Assembly: GCA_003435055.1 (NCBI GenBank)
Contig: QUMM01000039.1
Coordinates: forward strand, 1-23,145
Direction of reading: 5' to 3'
Length of the DNA stretch: 23,145 nucleotides
DNA from: Lachnospiraceae bacterium OF09-6
GTDB taxonomy: Bacteria > Bacillota > Clostridia > Lachnospirales > Lachnospiraceae
In this document: positions 6,667 through 14,969 of the stretch, in pieces
How the letters are laid out: each line of letters starts with the position of its first letter
Position numbering within the stretch: the stretch's first letter is position 1
Notes under the pieces: generated by a model
Told to the model about the DNA's origin: nothing
Seen by the model: only the letters and a program-made list of their open reading frames with translations
The model's database searches: none
Position numbers and translations under genes: made by a program

Positions 6667-7920
6667 TTATAGACTTTCTTTTTTGCTGTACAGATCAATC
6701 AGGCGGAGCAGAATGTCCACATTCTTTTCCAGAGCCTGAATAGCTACCAGTTCAAAACGGCCATGTGCATTTTCATAACCGGCACTGATGTTCGGACAAG
6801 GAAGTCCTTTCTGGGACAGGCATGCACCATCTGTACCGCCACGCATCGGGATTGCATGCATCTCTACGCCACAATCAGCCATAGCCTGTTTTGCATAGTC
6901 GATCATGTAAGGAACTTTCATGATGGCATCATACATGCTGGAGTATTTTCCTGTATAAGAAGATTTTACCGTACCTTCACCATATTTTTCATTTAAAGCA
7001 GCCACGCATTTTTCCACATATTCATGTCTTTCCTGGAAACGCTTCTTGTCATGATCACGAATCAGGCAGCGAAGAAATGCTTTTTCCACAGTTCCTTCGA
7101 ACTTAATCGGATGGAAATAACCCTCCCGATTTTCTGTATGCTGAGGACGTTCCAGTGCAGGAAGCATATTCATGAATTCACCACCGATTTCGATGGCATT
7201 TTTCATAATATTTTTCGCTGTTCCAGGATGTACATTTAAGCCGTGAATGTTCAGATGCACTTCTTCTCCGTTGAAGTTCTCATAAATAAAATCGCCGAGG
7301 CCATCACCATCCAGAGTATAGGCAATGTCTGCACCGAAGCGTTCAATGTCGAACTTGTGAGCACCCAGAAGACCGACCTCTTCATCGCAGGTGAATCCAA
7401 TCTGGATTGGGCCGTGAGGAAGCTCCGGATGCCGGCAGAAATATTCAGCCATGGTCATAATAGAAGTAATAGCGGCCTTGTCATCGCCACCCAGCAGAGT
7501 TGTACCGTCTGTCAGGATCAGATCCTGTCCAACATACATGGCCAGACGAGGATATTTTGCTGCTTCCATAACAATATTCTGTTCTTTATTTAATACGATG
7601 TCTCCGCCTGGATAGTTTTCCAGAACCCATGGCTTTACATCGGTACCACTGGCATCCGGAGCGGTATCCATATGACCAAGGAATCCGATAGAAATGCCAC
7701 CGCCATTTGGCAGGGTAGATGGAATAGTGCCGTATACATTACAGAAATCATCGTGAGTGACATTCTGAAGTCCGATGTTCTTCATTTCTTCTTCCAGCAT
7801 ATGAGCCAGATCCCACTGTTTTTCTGTACTTGGAACGGTAGCTGCGCCATTCTGAGACTGGGTATCTACTTTGGCGTAACGGATAAAACGTTCTTTTACC
7901 TGATCGTAAAACTGTGACAT
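6667..7920 (-). CDS. pepT: peptidase T (tripeptide aminopeptidase)
   Basis: A cytosolic zinc aminopeptidase of the M20 family that removes the N-terminal residue from tripeptides; 417 residues, close to the usual ~410. Metal and catalytic residues are visible: His83 and Asp85 in GHMDTAPD, Asp146 in GGDDKAA, the catalytic Glu180-Glu181 pair in TCDEEVG, Asp204 in LDGDG, and the last His in ENAHGRFE near the C-terminus. HPGTAKN at about 231 belongs to the dimerisation domain. Ribosome site AAAGGAGAG just before the start. It is the only minus-strand gene in the window. It is divergent from a peptide importer, which fits use of imported peptides. Confidence 0.96.
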   Translation of the reverse strand: MSQFYDQVKERFIRYAKVDTQSQNGAATVPSTEKQWDLAHMLEEEMKNIGLQNVTHDDFCNVYGTIPSTLPNGGGISIGFLGHMDTAPDASGTDVKPWVLENYPGGDIVLNKEQNIVMEAAKYPRLAMYVGQDLILTDGTTLLGGDDKAAITSIMTMAEYFCRHPELPHGPIQIGFTCDEEVGLLGAHKFDIERFGADIAYTLDGDGLGDFIYENFNGEEVHLNIHGLNVHPGTAKNIMKNAIEIGGEFMNMLPALERPQHTENREGYFHPIKFEGTVEKAFLRCLIRDHDKKRFQERHEYVEKCVAALNEKYGEGTVKSSYTGKYSSMYDAIMKVPYMIDYAKQAMADCGVEMHAIPMRGGTDGACLSQKGLPCPNISAGYENAHGRFELVAIQALEKNVDILLRLIDLYSKKESL

Positions 7921-7946
7921 GATTGTCTCTCCTTTAGTAAATATAA

Positions 7947-7976
7947 TTAGTATTGATATGCCACTTTTTATGACAA
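7947..7976 (-). promoter_or_regulatory. possible pepT promoter
   Basis: On the minus strand TTGTCA (7976-7971) is followed after 18 bases by TACTAA (7952-7947). Both boxes are weak. The A/T-rich stretch around it suits a promoter, but I cannot place it firmly. Confidence 0.3.
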
Positions 7977-7981
7977 ACAGA

Positions 7982-8009
7982 TTGACAGAAAAGTGTCATA
8001 TAATATAAT
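7982..8009 (+). promoter_or_regulatory. distal promoter of the peptide transporter operon with overlapping inverted repeat
   Basis: A perfect TTGACA (7982-7987) and perfect TATAAT (8004-8009) are separated by 16 bases. The -35 box is also the left arm of an inverted repeat, TGACA-N6-TGTCA (7983-7998), so a protein bound there would block the promoter. Together with the proximal promoter at 8110 it gives the operon two starts. Confidence 0.65.
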
Positions 8010-8109
8010 TATACACCCCTGTGCTAAAAGCGCAAGAAGAAGTTATGGGGGCTGCTGGTCATGGAGTGAACAATAACGTTGTATTTGACAGAAAAACAGA
8101 TGTATGACA

Positions 8110-8139
8110 TTGACAGATGACACTTTAGTGTGTTAAAAT
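8110..8139 (+). promoter_or_regulatory. proximal promoter of the peptide transporter operon with operator-like palindrome
   Basis: A perfect TTGACA (8110-8115), an 18-base spacer and an extended -10, TG-T-TAAAAT (8131-8139). Within the spacer lies the inverted repeat ACACT-TT-AGTGT (8120-8131), in the typical position for a repressor. The start codon of the binding protein is 50 bases downstream of the -10 box. Confidence 0.75.
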
Positions 8140-8188
8140 TTATACAGTCCGCTTCATTTGCAAGCAAACATTATAAAGGAGGAGAAAA

Positions 8189-9724
8189 ATGAGCAGAAAA
8201 GGACTTATGAGATTTTTAATCGCTGCAGCAGTATCTGCAACTGCGCTGTTCGGAAGTATGAGTGTTTCCGCAGCAGAGACTACCCAGGATACGCTGACTG
8301 TAGCAATGGGATCCGATGCAACCAGTATCGACCCGGTAGCTGTATGTAATGTATATTCATCCAACATTATGGCGCAGATCTATGACACACTGATTGATGT
8401 GGCAGAAGATGGTACCGTAACACCGAGACTTGCAGAGAGCTATGAAGTGTCAGATGATGGACTTACCTATACTTTTAAGATTCGTCAGGGCGTAAAGTTC
8501 CACAATGGAGATGAATTAAAGGCAAGTGATGTAGCATACTCACTGAAACGTGCACAGGCCAGTGCAGCAGTAGCTCACATCTTTGGAGACATCGATCCGG
8601 ACAGCTTTGAAGTACCGGATGATTACACAGTATCTTTTAAACTTCAGCAGCAGAATACAGGTTTCATCGCAGGTCTTGCCAATACAGGTGCCAGCATTGT
8701 TCCAGAAGCTGTTGTAGAAGCAGAAGGCGATAACTTCGGAAGCAACCCAATCGGTACCGGCCCATTCAAGTTCGTAAGCTGGACAAAGAACGATACCATC
8801 GAACTGGAACGTAACGATGATTACTTCGGAGAAGAACCGGCACTGTCCAAGATCACATTCCGTATCATCACTGAAGCAACCAACCGTGCTATCGAACTGG
8901 AGAGCGGCGGTGTAGATATGGCATTTGATATTTCTACCAACGATATCAGCCGTGTAGAAGACAACAGCAATCTTCAGTTGATCCGTAAGGTAGATAACCA
9001 GACTACTTTCCTTGCATTCAACTGCGAGAAAGAACCATGGAGCAACCCGGATGTACGTCAGGCTATCTCTTATGCACTGGATACCACAGCAATCTGCAAC
9101 GCAGTATGGCGTGGAGTTGGCGCACCAGCAGCAGGTCCGATCGCACCGAACGTAAAATATCACGATAACGATCTGACACCACATGAATACAATGTAGAAA
9201 AAGCAAAAGAACTGCTGGCAGCAGCAGGCATTCAGGAAGGTCAGAAGCTGGTGATCTCCACAAACGAACGTCAGGAAAGAATTGATATGGCTACGATCAT
9301 TCAGAGCCAGTTAAAAGAAGTTGGCATTGATGTAGAAATTGAAGTTCTGGAATGGGGCGCACTTCTTGACAAGGCAGACAGACGTGAACAGGATGCGATT
9401 ATGGTAGGATGGACCTGCCAGACTGCTGATCCGGATATGGCTGTTTACGCTGTATTCCATACACAGTCCAATGGACAGGTTGGTAATAACTACGCAAACT
9501 TCAGCAGTGAAAAAGTAGATGAACTGCTGGAAAAAGGAAGATCCATGCCAGACTCTGAGGACAGAGAAGCAGTTTACAAAGAACTGCAGGAAGAGCTTGC
9601 AGCAGAAGCACCATGGGTATTCCTGAACAATGGAGAAGTAGTTGTTGGTGCAAAGGCCAACATGAAGGGATTTGAACCTACAGCATATGGTTATCATCCA
9701 TTATACAACATTTACTTTGAGTAA
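8189..9724 (+). CDS. peptide ABC transporter substrate-binding protein (Opp/Dpp family, SBP family 5)
   Basis: A 511-residue extracellular solute-binding protein. The N-terminus has a basic start, a hydrophobic core and a signal peptidase I-like site (SVSA-AE, about residues 26-30), but no cysteine, so no lipobox is visible; that is unusual for a binding protein of a Gram-positive cell. The mature protein has the family's hallmarks: DPVAVCNVYSSNIMAQIYDT near the start, a segment like FKIRQGVKFHNGDELKASDV (about 90-115) and NPIGTGPFKF around residue 188. Ribosome site AAAGGAGGAG. It heads a five-gene import operon; a hairpin after it probably keeps its output above that of the permeases. Oligo- or dipeptides are the likely ligands; nickel and glutathione are less likely. 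Confidence 0.93.
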   Translation: MSRKGLMRFLIAAAVSATALFGSMSVSAAETTQDTLTVAMGSDATSIDPVAVCNVYSSNIMAQIYDTLIDVAEDGTVTPRLAESYEVSDDGLTYTFKIRQGVKFHNGDELKASDVAYSLKRAQASAAVAHIFGDIDPDSFEVPDDYTVSFKLQQQNTGFIAGLANTGASIVPEAVVEAEGDNFGSNPIGTGPFKFVSWTKNDTIELERNDDYFGEEPALSKITFRIITEATNRAIELESGGVDMAFDISTNDISRVEDNSNLQLIRKVDNQTTFLAFNCEKEPWSNPDVRQAISYALDTTAICNAVWRGVGAPAAGPIAPNVKYHDNDLTPHEYNVEKAKELLAAAGIQEGQKLVISTNERQERIDMATIIQSQLKEVGIDVEIEVLEWGALLDKADRREQDAIMVGWTCQTADPDMAVYAVFHTQSNGQVGNNYANFSSEKVDELLEKGRSMPDSEDREAVYKELQEELAAEAPWVFLNNGEVVVGAKANMKGFEPTAYGYHPLYNIYFE

Positions 9725-9751
9725 ATGTTGCAGGAAAAGCGGATTTACAAC

Positions 9752-9776
9752 GGGGGAAGCTGCCGCTTCCCCTTTT
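9752..9776 (+). terminator. attenuating hairpin between binding protein and permease genes
   Basis: A perfect eight-pair stem, GGGGAAGC (9753-9760) with GCTTCCCC (9765-9772), loop TGCC, is followed by only four T. This is a weak terminator, or an RNA-stabilising 3' hairpin, placed so that the binding protein is made in excess over the membrane parts. The permease gene has no separate promoter that I can see. Confidence 0.7.
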
Positions 9777-9807
9777 CCAATGAGAAAAACAGAAAGGAAA
9801 GACGTCT

Positions 9808-10737
9808 ATGCTAAAATATGTAGGTAAGCGTTTATTAATGATGATCCCGGTATTACTGGGTGTTACCTTTATCATATTTTCTATGCTGTACATCACTCCT
9901 GGCGATCCGGCCAGACTGGTACTGGGCGATTCGGCTTCTCCGGAAGCAGTAGAGCAGTATCGGGAAGAACAGGGACTTAATGATCCATTCCTGGTACAGT
10001 ATGGAAGATATATGAAGAACCTGATTCTCCATGGAGATCTGGGAACTTCTTATTCCACGAAGAAGCCGGTAATTGATCTGATCAAAGACTGTTTCCCGGC
10101 TACGGTAAAACTGGCATTTTGTTCTATGTTATTTGCATTGGTTCTGGGTATTCCAATTGGAATTATTTCTGCGATCAAGCAGTATTCGATTTTTGATATG
10201 TGTTCTATGGCGTTTGCATTGCTGGGGATTTCCATGCCGGTGTTCTGGCTGGGATTGCTGCTGACACTGTTGTTTTCTGTAAAATTGGGCTGGCTTCCGT
10301 CTTCTGGATTTAACACTCCATTACATCTGATTCTGCCAGCAGTATCACTGGGGGCTCAGTCTGTAGCAGTTATTACCCGTATGACCAGATCCAGTATGCT
10401 GGAAGTTATCAATATGGATTATATCAAGACAGCAAGAGCAAAAGGTCTCCATGAGAAAACTGTTATCATCAGACACGCACTGGGAAATGCTCTGATTCCG
10501 ATTATTACATCTGCAGGTCTGCAGTTTGGTACTCTGCTGGGTGGAGCAGTTCTGACAGAGTCTATTTTTTCTATTCCTGGAATTGGACGACTGATGGTAG
10601 ACTCCATCAAGATGCGTGACTTCCCTACGGTACAGGGCGGTGTGCTGATCATTGCACTGGCGTTCAGTATTGTAAACCTCCTGGTTGACCTGTTATATGC
10701 ATTTGTAGATCCGCGTATCAAAGCGCAGTATAAGTAG
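9808..10737 (+). CDS. peptide ABC transporter permease (OppB/DppB type)
   Basis: The first membrane subunit of the importer, 309 residues with about six membrane segments. The start MLKYVGKRLLMMIPVLLGVT and the early DPARLVLGD are typical of DppB/OppB. The cytoplasmic EAA loop that touches the ATPase reads YIKTARAKGL (about residue 211 on). The C-terminal DLLYAFVDPRIK is also a family hallmark. Ribosome site GAAAGGAAAG. It pairs with the second permease, whose gene follows directly but is frame-disrupted. Confidence 0.95.
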   Translation: MLKYVGKRLLMMIPVLLGVTFIIFSMLYITPGDPARLVLGDSASPEAVEQYREEQGLNDPFLVQYGRYMKNLILHGDLGTSYSTKKPVIDLIKDCFPATVKLAFCSMLFALVLGIPIGIISAIKQYSIFDMCSMAFALLGISMPVFWLGLLLTLLFSVKLGWLPSSGFNTPLHLILPAVSLGAQSVAVITRMTRSSMLEVINMDYIKTARAKGLHEKTVIIRHALGNALIPIITSAGLQFGTLLGGAVLTESIFSIPGIGRLMVDSIKMRDFPTVQGGVLIIALAFSIVNLLVDLLYAFVDPRIKAQYK

Positions 10738-10750
10738 GAGGAGAGTACAT

Positions 10751-11607
10751 ATGGAAAAGAAAAAGAAATTTGCCAGCTGGGCGATATATGGAAACGCCTT
10801 CGAAAAAACAAACTGGCGGTACTGGGACTGATTATTATCGTTATTATTTTCTTAGTAGCGATTTTTGCAAACTTTATTGCACCTTATAGTTTTGACCAAC
10901 AGGATCTGTTGAGCTGCTTCCAGGGACCAAGTGCACAGCACTGGTTTGGAACAGATGAGTTTGGACGTGATATTTTCAGCCGTGTAGTATATGGAACGAG
11001 AATATCTCTGTTGATTGGTTTCGTAGCGGTAGCAATTGCCATGGTGATTGGTGTACTTCTTGGAGCATTTTCCGGTTACTATGGAGCAACCGTTGACAAC
11101 ATTATCATGCGACTAATGGATATTCTGTTATCTATTCCACAGATCATTTTAGCGATTGCCATTGTGGCAGTACTTGGAAATGGTCTGTTTAACCTGATGC
11201 TCGCAGTCGGTATTTCTTCGATTCCGCATTATGCCAGAATCGTGCGTGCATCAGTGCTTTCTGTAAAAGATCAGGAATTTATCGAGGCAGCTAAGGCAGC
11301 AGGATCATCGGATCTGCGTATTATTTTCAAACACATTATTCCGAACTGTCTGGCTCCGATTATCGTACAGGCCACATTGGGTGTAGCTATGGCGATCCTG
11401 ACAGCGGCCGGACTTAGCTTTGTTGGACTGGGTATTTCCCCGCCAACTCCGGAATGGGGTTCTATGCTTTCTTCTGCAAGAAGTTATATTAGAGACTATG
11501 CTTATATGACCATGTTCCCAGGTCTTGCGATTATGATCACCATCTTTGCTCTGAATGTACTGGGTGACGGACTTCGTGACGCACTGGATCCAAAGCAGAA
11601 GAAATAG
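10751..11607 (+). pseudogene. peptide ABC transporter permease (OppC/DppC type), frameshifted near its start
   Basis: The second membrane subunit. The well-placed start is ATG 10751, after AGGAGGAGAG. That frame reads MEKKKKFASWA and stops at 10829-10831. The frame that encodes the real protein (DIWKRLRKNKLAVLGL, then the EAA loop FIEAAKAAG and the C-terminal LNVLGDGLRDALDP) is open from just after the oppB stop to 11607, but has no ATG or GTG before its conserved part; its first usable codon is TTG 10909, which would lose the first membrane helix. One extra A in the A-rich stretch 10754-10768 would restore a 285-residue protein starting MEKKKKICQLGD. It is either a true one-base deletion, a sequence error, or unusual -1 frameshifting. 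The downstream genes are intact. Confidence 0.85.
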
Positions 11608-11619
11608 GAGGAGAGGAAT

Positions 11620-12615
11620 ATGGATAACGAGAAAAAGAATTTACTTGAGATCCGTGATCTGACTGTAGAATATCATACAAATGGCGGTGTGGTACATGCA
11701 GTTAACGGATTAAATCTGGAAGTTGCACCTAAGGAGACCCTTGGATTTGTAGGAGAAACTGGTGCAGGAAAGACAACAACCGCTCTGAGTATTTTGAATC
11801 TGCTGCCACATCCACAAGGAAAGGTAATCAGCGGATCCATCAAATATAATGGCGAAGAAATTTTAAACAAATCCAATAAAGACATGACTCGCATTCGTGG
11901 AGAAAAGATCTCTATGATCTTCCAGGATCCTATGACATCATTGAATCCGGTTATGACCGTCGGTGATCAGATTGCAGAAGGAATCCGTCTGCATGATCAC
12001 CTGAGTAAAGCAGATGCTCATAAAAAAGCCCTGGAGATGCTGAAGACCGTTGGCATTCGTCCAGAACGAGCTTCAGATTATCCACATCAGTTCTCAGGTG
12101 GTATGAAGCAGCGTGTGGTTATTGCAATTGCGCTGGCCTGTAATCCGGAACTGCTGATTGCCGATGAACCGACCACTGCACTGGATGTAACGATTCAGGC
12201 ACAGATGCTGGAACTGATGAAAGGACTGAAGGATCAGTATGATACTTCTATGATTATGATTACTCATGACCTGGGTATCGTGGCTGAGATCTGTGATAAA
12301 GTAGCAATTATGTATGCAGGAAATGTGGTAGAATATGGCGATAAAGTGGATATTTTCACACCAGAGAAGCCACACCACCCATATACTGTTGGATTGTTTG
12401 ATTCCATTCCAGATATCTATCATGAACAGGAAGAACTGAAGATCATAAAAGGCCTCACACCGGATCCAACAGATCTGCCGTCTGGATGTACTTTCCATCC
12501 AAGATGTCCATATGCCTGTGAGAAATGCAGCAAGCAGATGCCAAAGCATCTGGAAGTAGAACCTGGACATACCATCAGTTGTCACAGATTTGATGATACT
12601 AAGGAGGTGAAGTAA
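11620..12615 (+). CDS. peptide ABC transporter ATP-binding protein (OppD/DppD type)
   Basis: One of two ATPases that power peptide import, 331 residues. Walker A GETGAGKT at 45-52, ABC signature SGGMKQR near residue 157, Walker B LLIADEPTTALD and the H-loop MITHD follow in the right order. The C-terminal oligopeptide-transporter extension contains CTFHPRCPYACEKC; in related proteins such cysteines hold an iron-sulfur cluster, which I only infer here. Ribosome site AGGAGGAGAGG. Its stop codon directly abuts the start of the partner ATPase. Confidence 0.96.
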   Translation: MDNEKKNLLEIRDLTVEYHTNGGVVHAVNGLNLEVAPKETLGFVGETGAGKTTTALSILNLLPHPQGKVISGSIKYNGEEILNKSNKDMTRIRGEKISMIFQDPMTSLNPVMTVGDQIAEGIRLHDHLSKADAHKKALEMLKTVGIRPERASDYPHQFSGGMKQRVVIAIALACNPELLIADEPTTALDVTIQAQMLELMKGLKDQYDTSMIMITHDLGIVAEICDKVAIMYAGNVVEYGDKVDIFTPEKPHHPYTVGLFDSIPDIYHEQEELKIIKGLTPDPTDLPSGCTFHPRCPYACEKCSKQMPKHLEVEPGHTISCHRFDDTKEVK

Positions 12616-13575
12616 ATGGCAGAGACGATTCTTGAAGTAAAGAATCTGAAAAAATATTTCAAAACCAAAAAAGGAATGCTGCATGCATTAGATGATGTCA
12701 GTTTTTCTATCAATCAGGGAGAAACCCTTGGTCTTGTAGGAGAATCAGGCTGTGGTAAATCTACCACCGGTCGTGCCATTTTGAGACTTCATGAACCCAC
12801 CAGCGGTGAAGTATTATTTCGTGGGACGGATGTGGTAAAACTGAATGCAGCACAGATGAAGGAAATGAGAAAGAAGATGCAGATCGTATTTCAGGATCCG
12901 TATTCTTCTCTGAATCCGCGTCTGAATATAGAAGAATTAATTTCAGAGCCATTACTGGTAAATAAGGTATATGATAATAAGAAAGATTTGTATAACCGTG
13001 TGCATGAGGTTATGGATATCGTAGGTCTGGAACGCAGACTTTCTACTTCTTATCCACATGAGCTGGACGGTGGAAGAAGACAGCGTATCGGTATTGCCCG
13101 TGCTCTGTCTATCAATCCGGAATTCATCGTTATGGATGAGCCGGTATCCGCACTGGATGTGAGTGTGCAGGCACAGATACTGAACCTGATGAATCAGTTG
13201 AAGAAGGATCTGGGACTGACCTATCTGTTTATTTCTCATAACCTGAGCGTAGTAAAGCATGTCAGTGACCGTATTGCAGTTATGTACCTTGGTAAGATCG
13301 TGGAAATGGCTGATTACAAAGATATCTTTGAAAATCCGCTGCATCCATATACTCAGGCGCTGCTGTCTGCGATTCCGATTCCAAGACTGGATGTGGAAAA
13401 ACGCCAGCGTATCATTCTGGAAGGAGACGTACCGAGTCCGGTGAATCCACCGGAAGGCTGCCGTTTCTGCGGACGCTGCCGTTTCCGAAAAGAAGGATGC
13501 AATAAGAATGAACCGAAACTGGTAGATGTGGGGAATGGACACATGGTAGCGTGTCATCTGGTAGCAGACAAATAA
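12616..13575 (+). CDS. peptide ABC transporter ATP-binding protein (OppF/DppF type)
   Basis: The partner ATPase, 319 residues. Walker A GESGCGKST (about 42-50) and Walker B FIVMDEPVSALDVS are canonical. The signature is LDGGRRQ (about 150-156) where most ABC proteins have LSGGQ; I recall this form from other clostridial members, so it is probably a subfamily trait, not a defect. The C-terminal extension has a cysteine set, CRFCGRCRFRKEGC. Its ribosome site AAGGAGG lies inside the end of the upstream gene and the ATG abuts that stop, so the two are coupled. Last gene of the importer operon. Confidence 0.96.
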   Translation: MAETILEVKNLKKYFKTKKGMLHALDDVSFSINQGETLGLVGESGCGKSTTGRAILRLHEPTSGEVLFRGTDVVKLNAAQMKEMRKKMQIVFQDPYSSLNPRLNIEELISEPLLVNKVYDNKKDLYNRVHEVMDIVGLERRLSTSYPHELDGGRRQRIGIARALSINPEFIVMDEPVSALDVSVQAQILNLMNQLKKDLGLTYLFISHNLSVVKHVSDRIAVMYLGKIVEMADYKDIFENPLHPYTQALLSAIPIPRLDVEKRQRIILEGDVPSPVNPPEGCRFCGRCRFRKEGCNKNEPKLVDVGNGHMVACHLVADK

Positions 13576-13590
13576 AATATCGTGAAATCC

Positions 13591-13636
13591 AAAGCCGGAA
13601 TACTTTTGTAAGATGCAGAGGTATTCCGGCTTTTTA
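13591..13636 (+). terminator. intrinsic terminator of the peptide transporter operon
   Basis: A perfect 13-pair stem, AAAGCCGGAATAC (13591-13603) with GTATTCCGGCTTT (13621-13633), continues into a T run. Confidence 0.93.
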
Positions 13637-13641
13637 TCTTG

Positions 13642-13669
13642 TTTACAAATGCAGGTAGAATGTTATAGT
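13642..13669 (+). promoter_or_regulatory. promoter of the threonine/serine exporter pair
   Basis: TTTACA (13642-13647), a 16-base spacer and TATAGT (13664-13669), with the extended -10 TG at 13661-13662. It follows the terminator of the preceding operon directly. Confidence 0.7.
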
Positions 13670-13707
13670 ATGGAAACAGAATATGATGATATGGAAGGAC
13701 AATAAAA

Positions 13708-14472
13708 ATGGACAGCAGATCAGATAGTGGATTTCTGAATGTACTGATTCAGATGGGAGAAGCGCTGCAGAACAGCGGGGCGGAGATTTACCGGGTGGAG
13801 GATACCCTGAACCGTATCGGTTATGCCTATGGGGCAGAAGAGATGAATGTGTTCGTGATTACCTCCAGCATTATCATTACCATGAAGATGCCTGGAAAGG
13901 AGCCATTGACCCAGACTAGACGGCTGAAGAAGTCCGGCGGCAATGATTTTGTGAAGCTGGAGGAGTTGAACGAACTGAGCAGACAGATCTGCAGCGGCCG
14001 GATATCGGTGGAAGAGTTCGAACAGCAGCTAGATCAGATCTTATCCACTGCCACCAGAGGGAAAATGCTGCTGCTGGGGAATGTGCTGGCAGCGGCCAGT
14101 TTTGCCGTATTCTATGGCGGCAGTATCTGGGATTTTCTGATTGCCGGATTGATGGGAGCAGTGATCTGGCTGCTGGAAACTTATATGGAACCGATCTGTC
14201 TGAATTCTGTGGCTTATCAGATTGCGGCATCGTTCTTAAGTGGTGTGGGAATCTGTGTGGTCAGCAAAATCTTTCCGATATTGCATATGGACAAGATCAT
14301 GATTGGTGATATCATGTTGCTGATACCAGGACTGATGTTCACCAATGCCATACGGGATGTTCTGCTGGGGGATACCATATCAGCCAGTATGAGGCTGATC
14401 GAGGCGTTATTGCTGGCAGCGGCGCTGGCACTGGGATTTTTTGCGGCTATCTGGCTGGTAAGGGGGATCTAG
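13708..14472 (+). CDS. threonine/serine exporter, ThrE N-terminal-type subunit (DUF1212)
   Basis: A 254-residue protein matching the first half of the ThrE amino acid exporter family. The cytoplasmic N-terminal domain carries the conserved GEALQNSGAEIYRVEDTLNR (about 12-31) and an EMNVFVI segment. From about residue 115 it has roughly five membrane helices, including the PGLMFTNAIRDVL stretch. In Corynebacterium ThrE is one chain that exports threonine and serine; here, as in many Firmicutes, the two halves are separate adjacent genes. Ribosome site GGAAGGA. Proximity to serine dehydratase and the peptide importer fits overflow export of serine/threonine. Substrate is inferred. Confidence 0.9.
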   Translation: MDSRSDSGFLNVLIQMGEALQNSGAEIYRVEDTLNRIGYAYGAEEMNVFVITSSIIITMKMPGKEPLTQTRRLKKSGGNDFVKLEELNELSRQICSGRISVEEFEQQLDQILSTATRGKMLLLGNVLAAASFAVFYGGSIWDFLIAGLMGAVIWLLETYMEPICLNSVAYQIAASFLSGVGICVVSKIFPILHMDKIMIGDIMLLIPGLMFTNAIRDVLLGDTISASMRLIEALLLAAALALGFFAAIWLVRGI

Positions 14473-14475
14473 TAA

Positions 14476-14907
14476 ATGAATGTAATTATACAACTGCTCA
14501 CAGGTGCGGCAGGTTCTGTGGGATTTGGACTCATCTTTCATATTAATAAAAGATATCTTCCAGCGGCAGCAGTAGGAGGCGCACTTGGCTGGCTGGCTTA
14601 CTTGTTATTGTCCCATCATGGGAACCATATCTTTGTATCTATGTTGGTGGCCAGCTTTTGCGTGGCCATCTATGCAGAAATCCTGGCCCGGCTATACGGA
14701 GCACCATCCACACCGTTTTTTGTGACCTCCGCCATTCCGCTGATACCGGGAAGCACTCTGTATTACTGTATGAGTGCACTGGCAGAGGGCAATACCAGAC
14801 TGGCGGAGGAATACGGAAGCCAGACCTTCCTGTGTGCACTGGGGATTGCCGGGGGAATGGCTATCGCCTGGTGTATCTGCGACCTGACCAGAAAAATAAA
14901 ACGGTAG
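14476..14907 (+). CDS. threonine/serine exporter, ThrE C-terminal-type subunit (DUF3815)
   Basis: A 143-residue, strongly hydrophobic protein with four or five membrane helices, matching the second half of ThrE. The segment PSTPFFVTSAIPLIPGSTLY (about 76-95) is the family's most conserved part. It begins three bases after the partner gene stops, so both are co-translated and very likely form one exporter complex. The ribosome site is weak (AAGGGGG) and coupling may supply most initiation. A short palindromic repeat begins four bases after the stop codon. Confidence 0.9.
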   Translation: MNVIIQLLTGAAGSVGFGLIFHINKRYLPAAAVGGALGWLAYLLLSHHGNHIFVSMLVASFCVAIYAEILARLYGAPSTPFFVTSAIPLIPGSTLYYCMSALAEGNTRLAEEYGSQTFLCALGIAGGMAIAWCICDLTRKIKR

Positions 14908-14910
14908 GAC

Positions 14911-14954
14911 ATTGGTGACGGTGTTTTCGGACTTTTTCCTGTTCCCTTTGCGAT
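14911..14954 (+). repeat. short palindromic repeat, copy 1
   Basis: Begins TTGGTGACGGTG, contains CGGACTTTTT, ends CTGTTCCCTTTG. The two ends are imperfectly complementary, so the unit can fold into a hairpin. Copies 2 and 3 lie at 21004 and 21107 in the same orientation. This copy is the most degenerate. It lies directly after the exporter gene and could act as its terminator. Confidence 0.75.
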
Positions 14955-14969
14955 AGCCGGTATTTGCTC

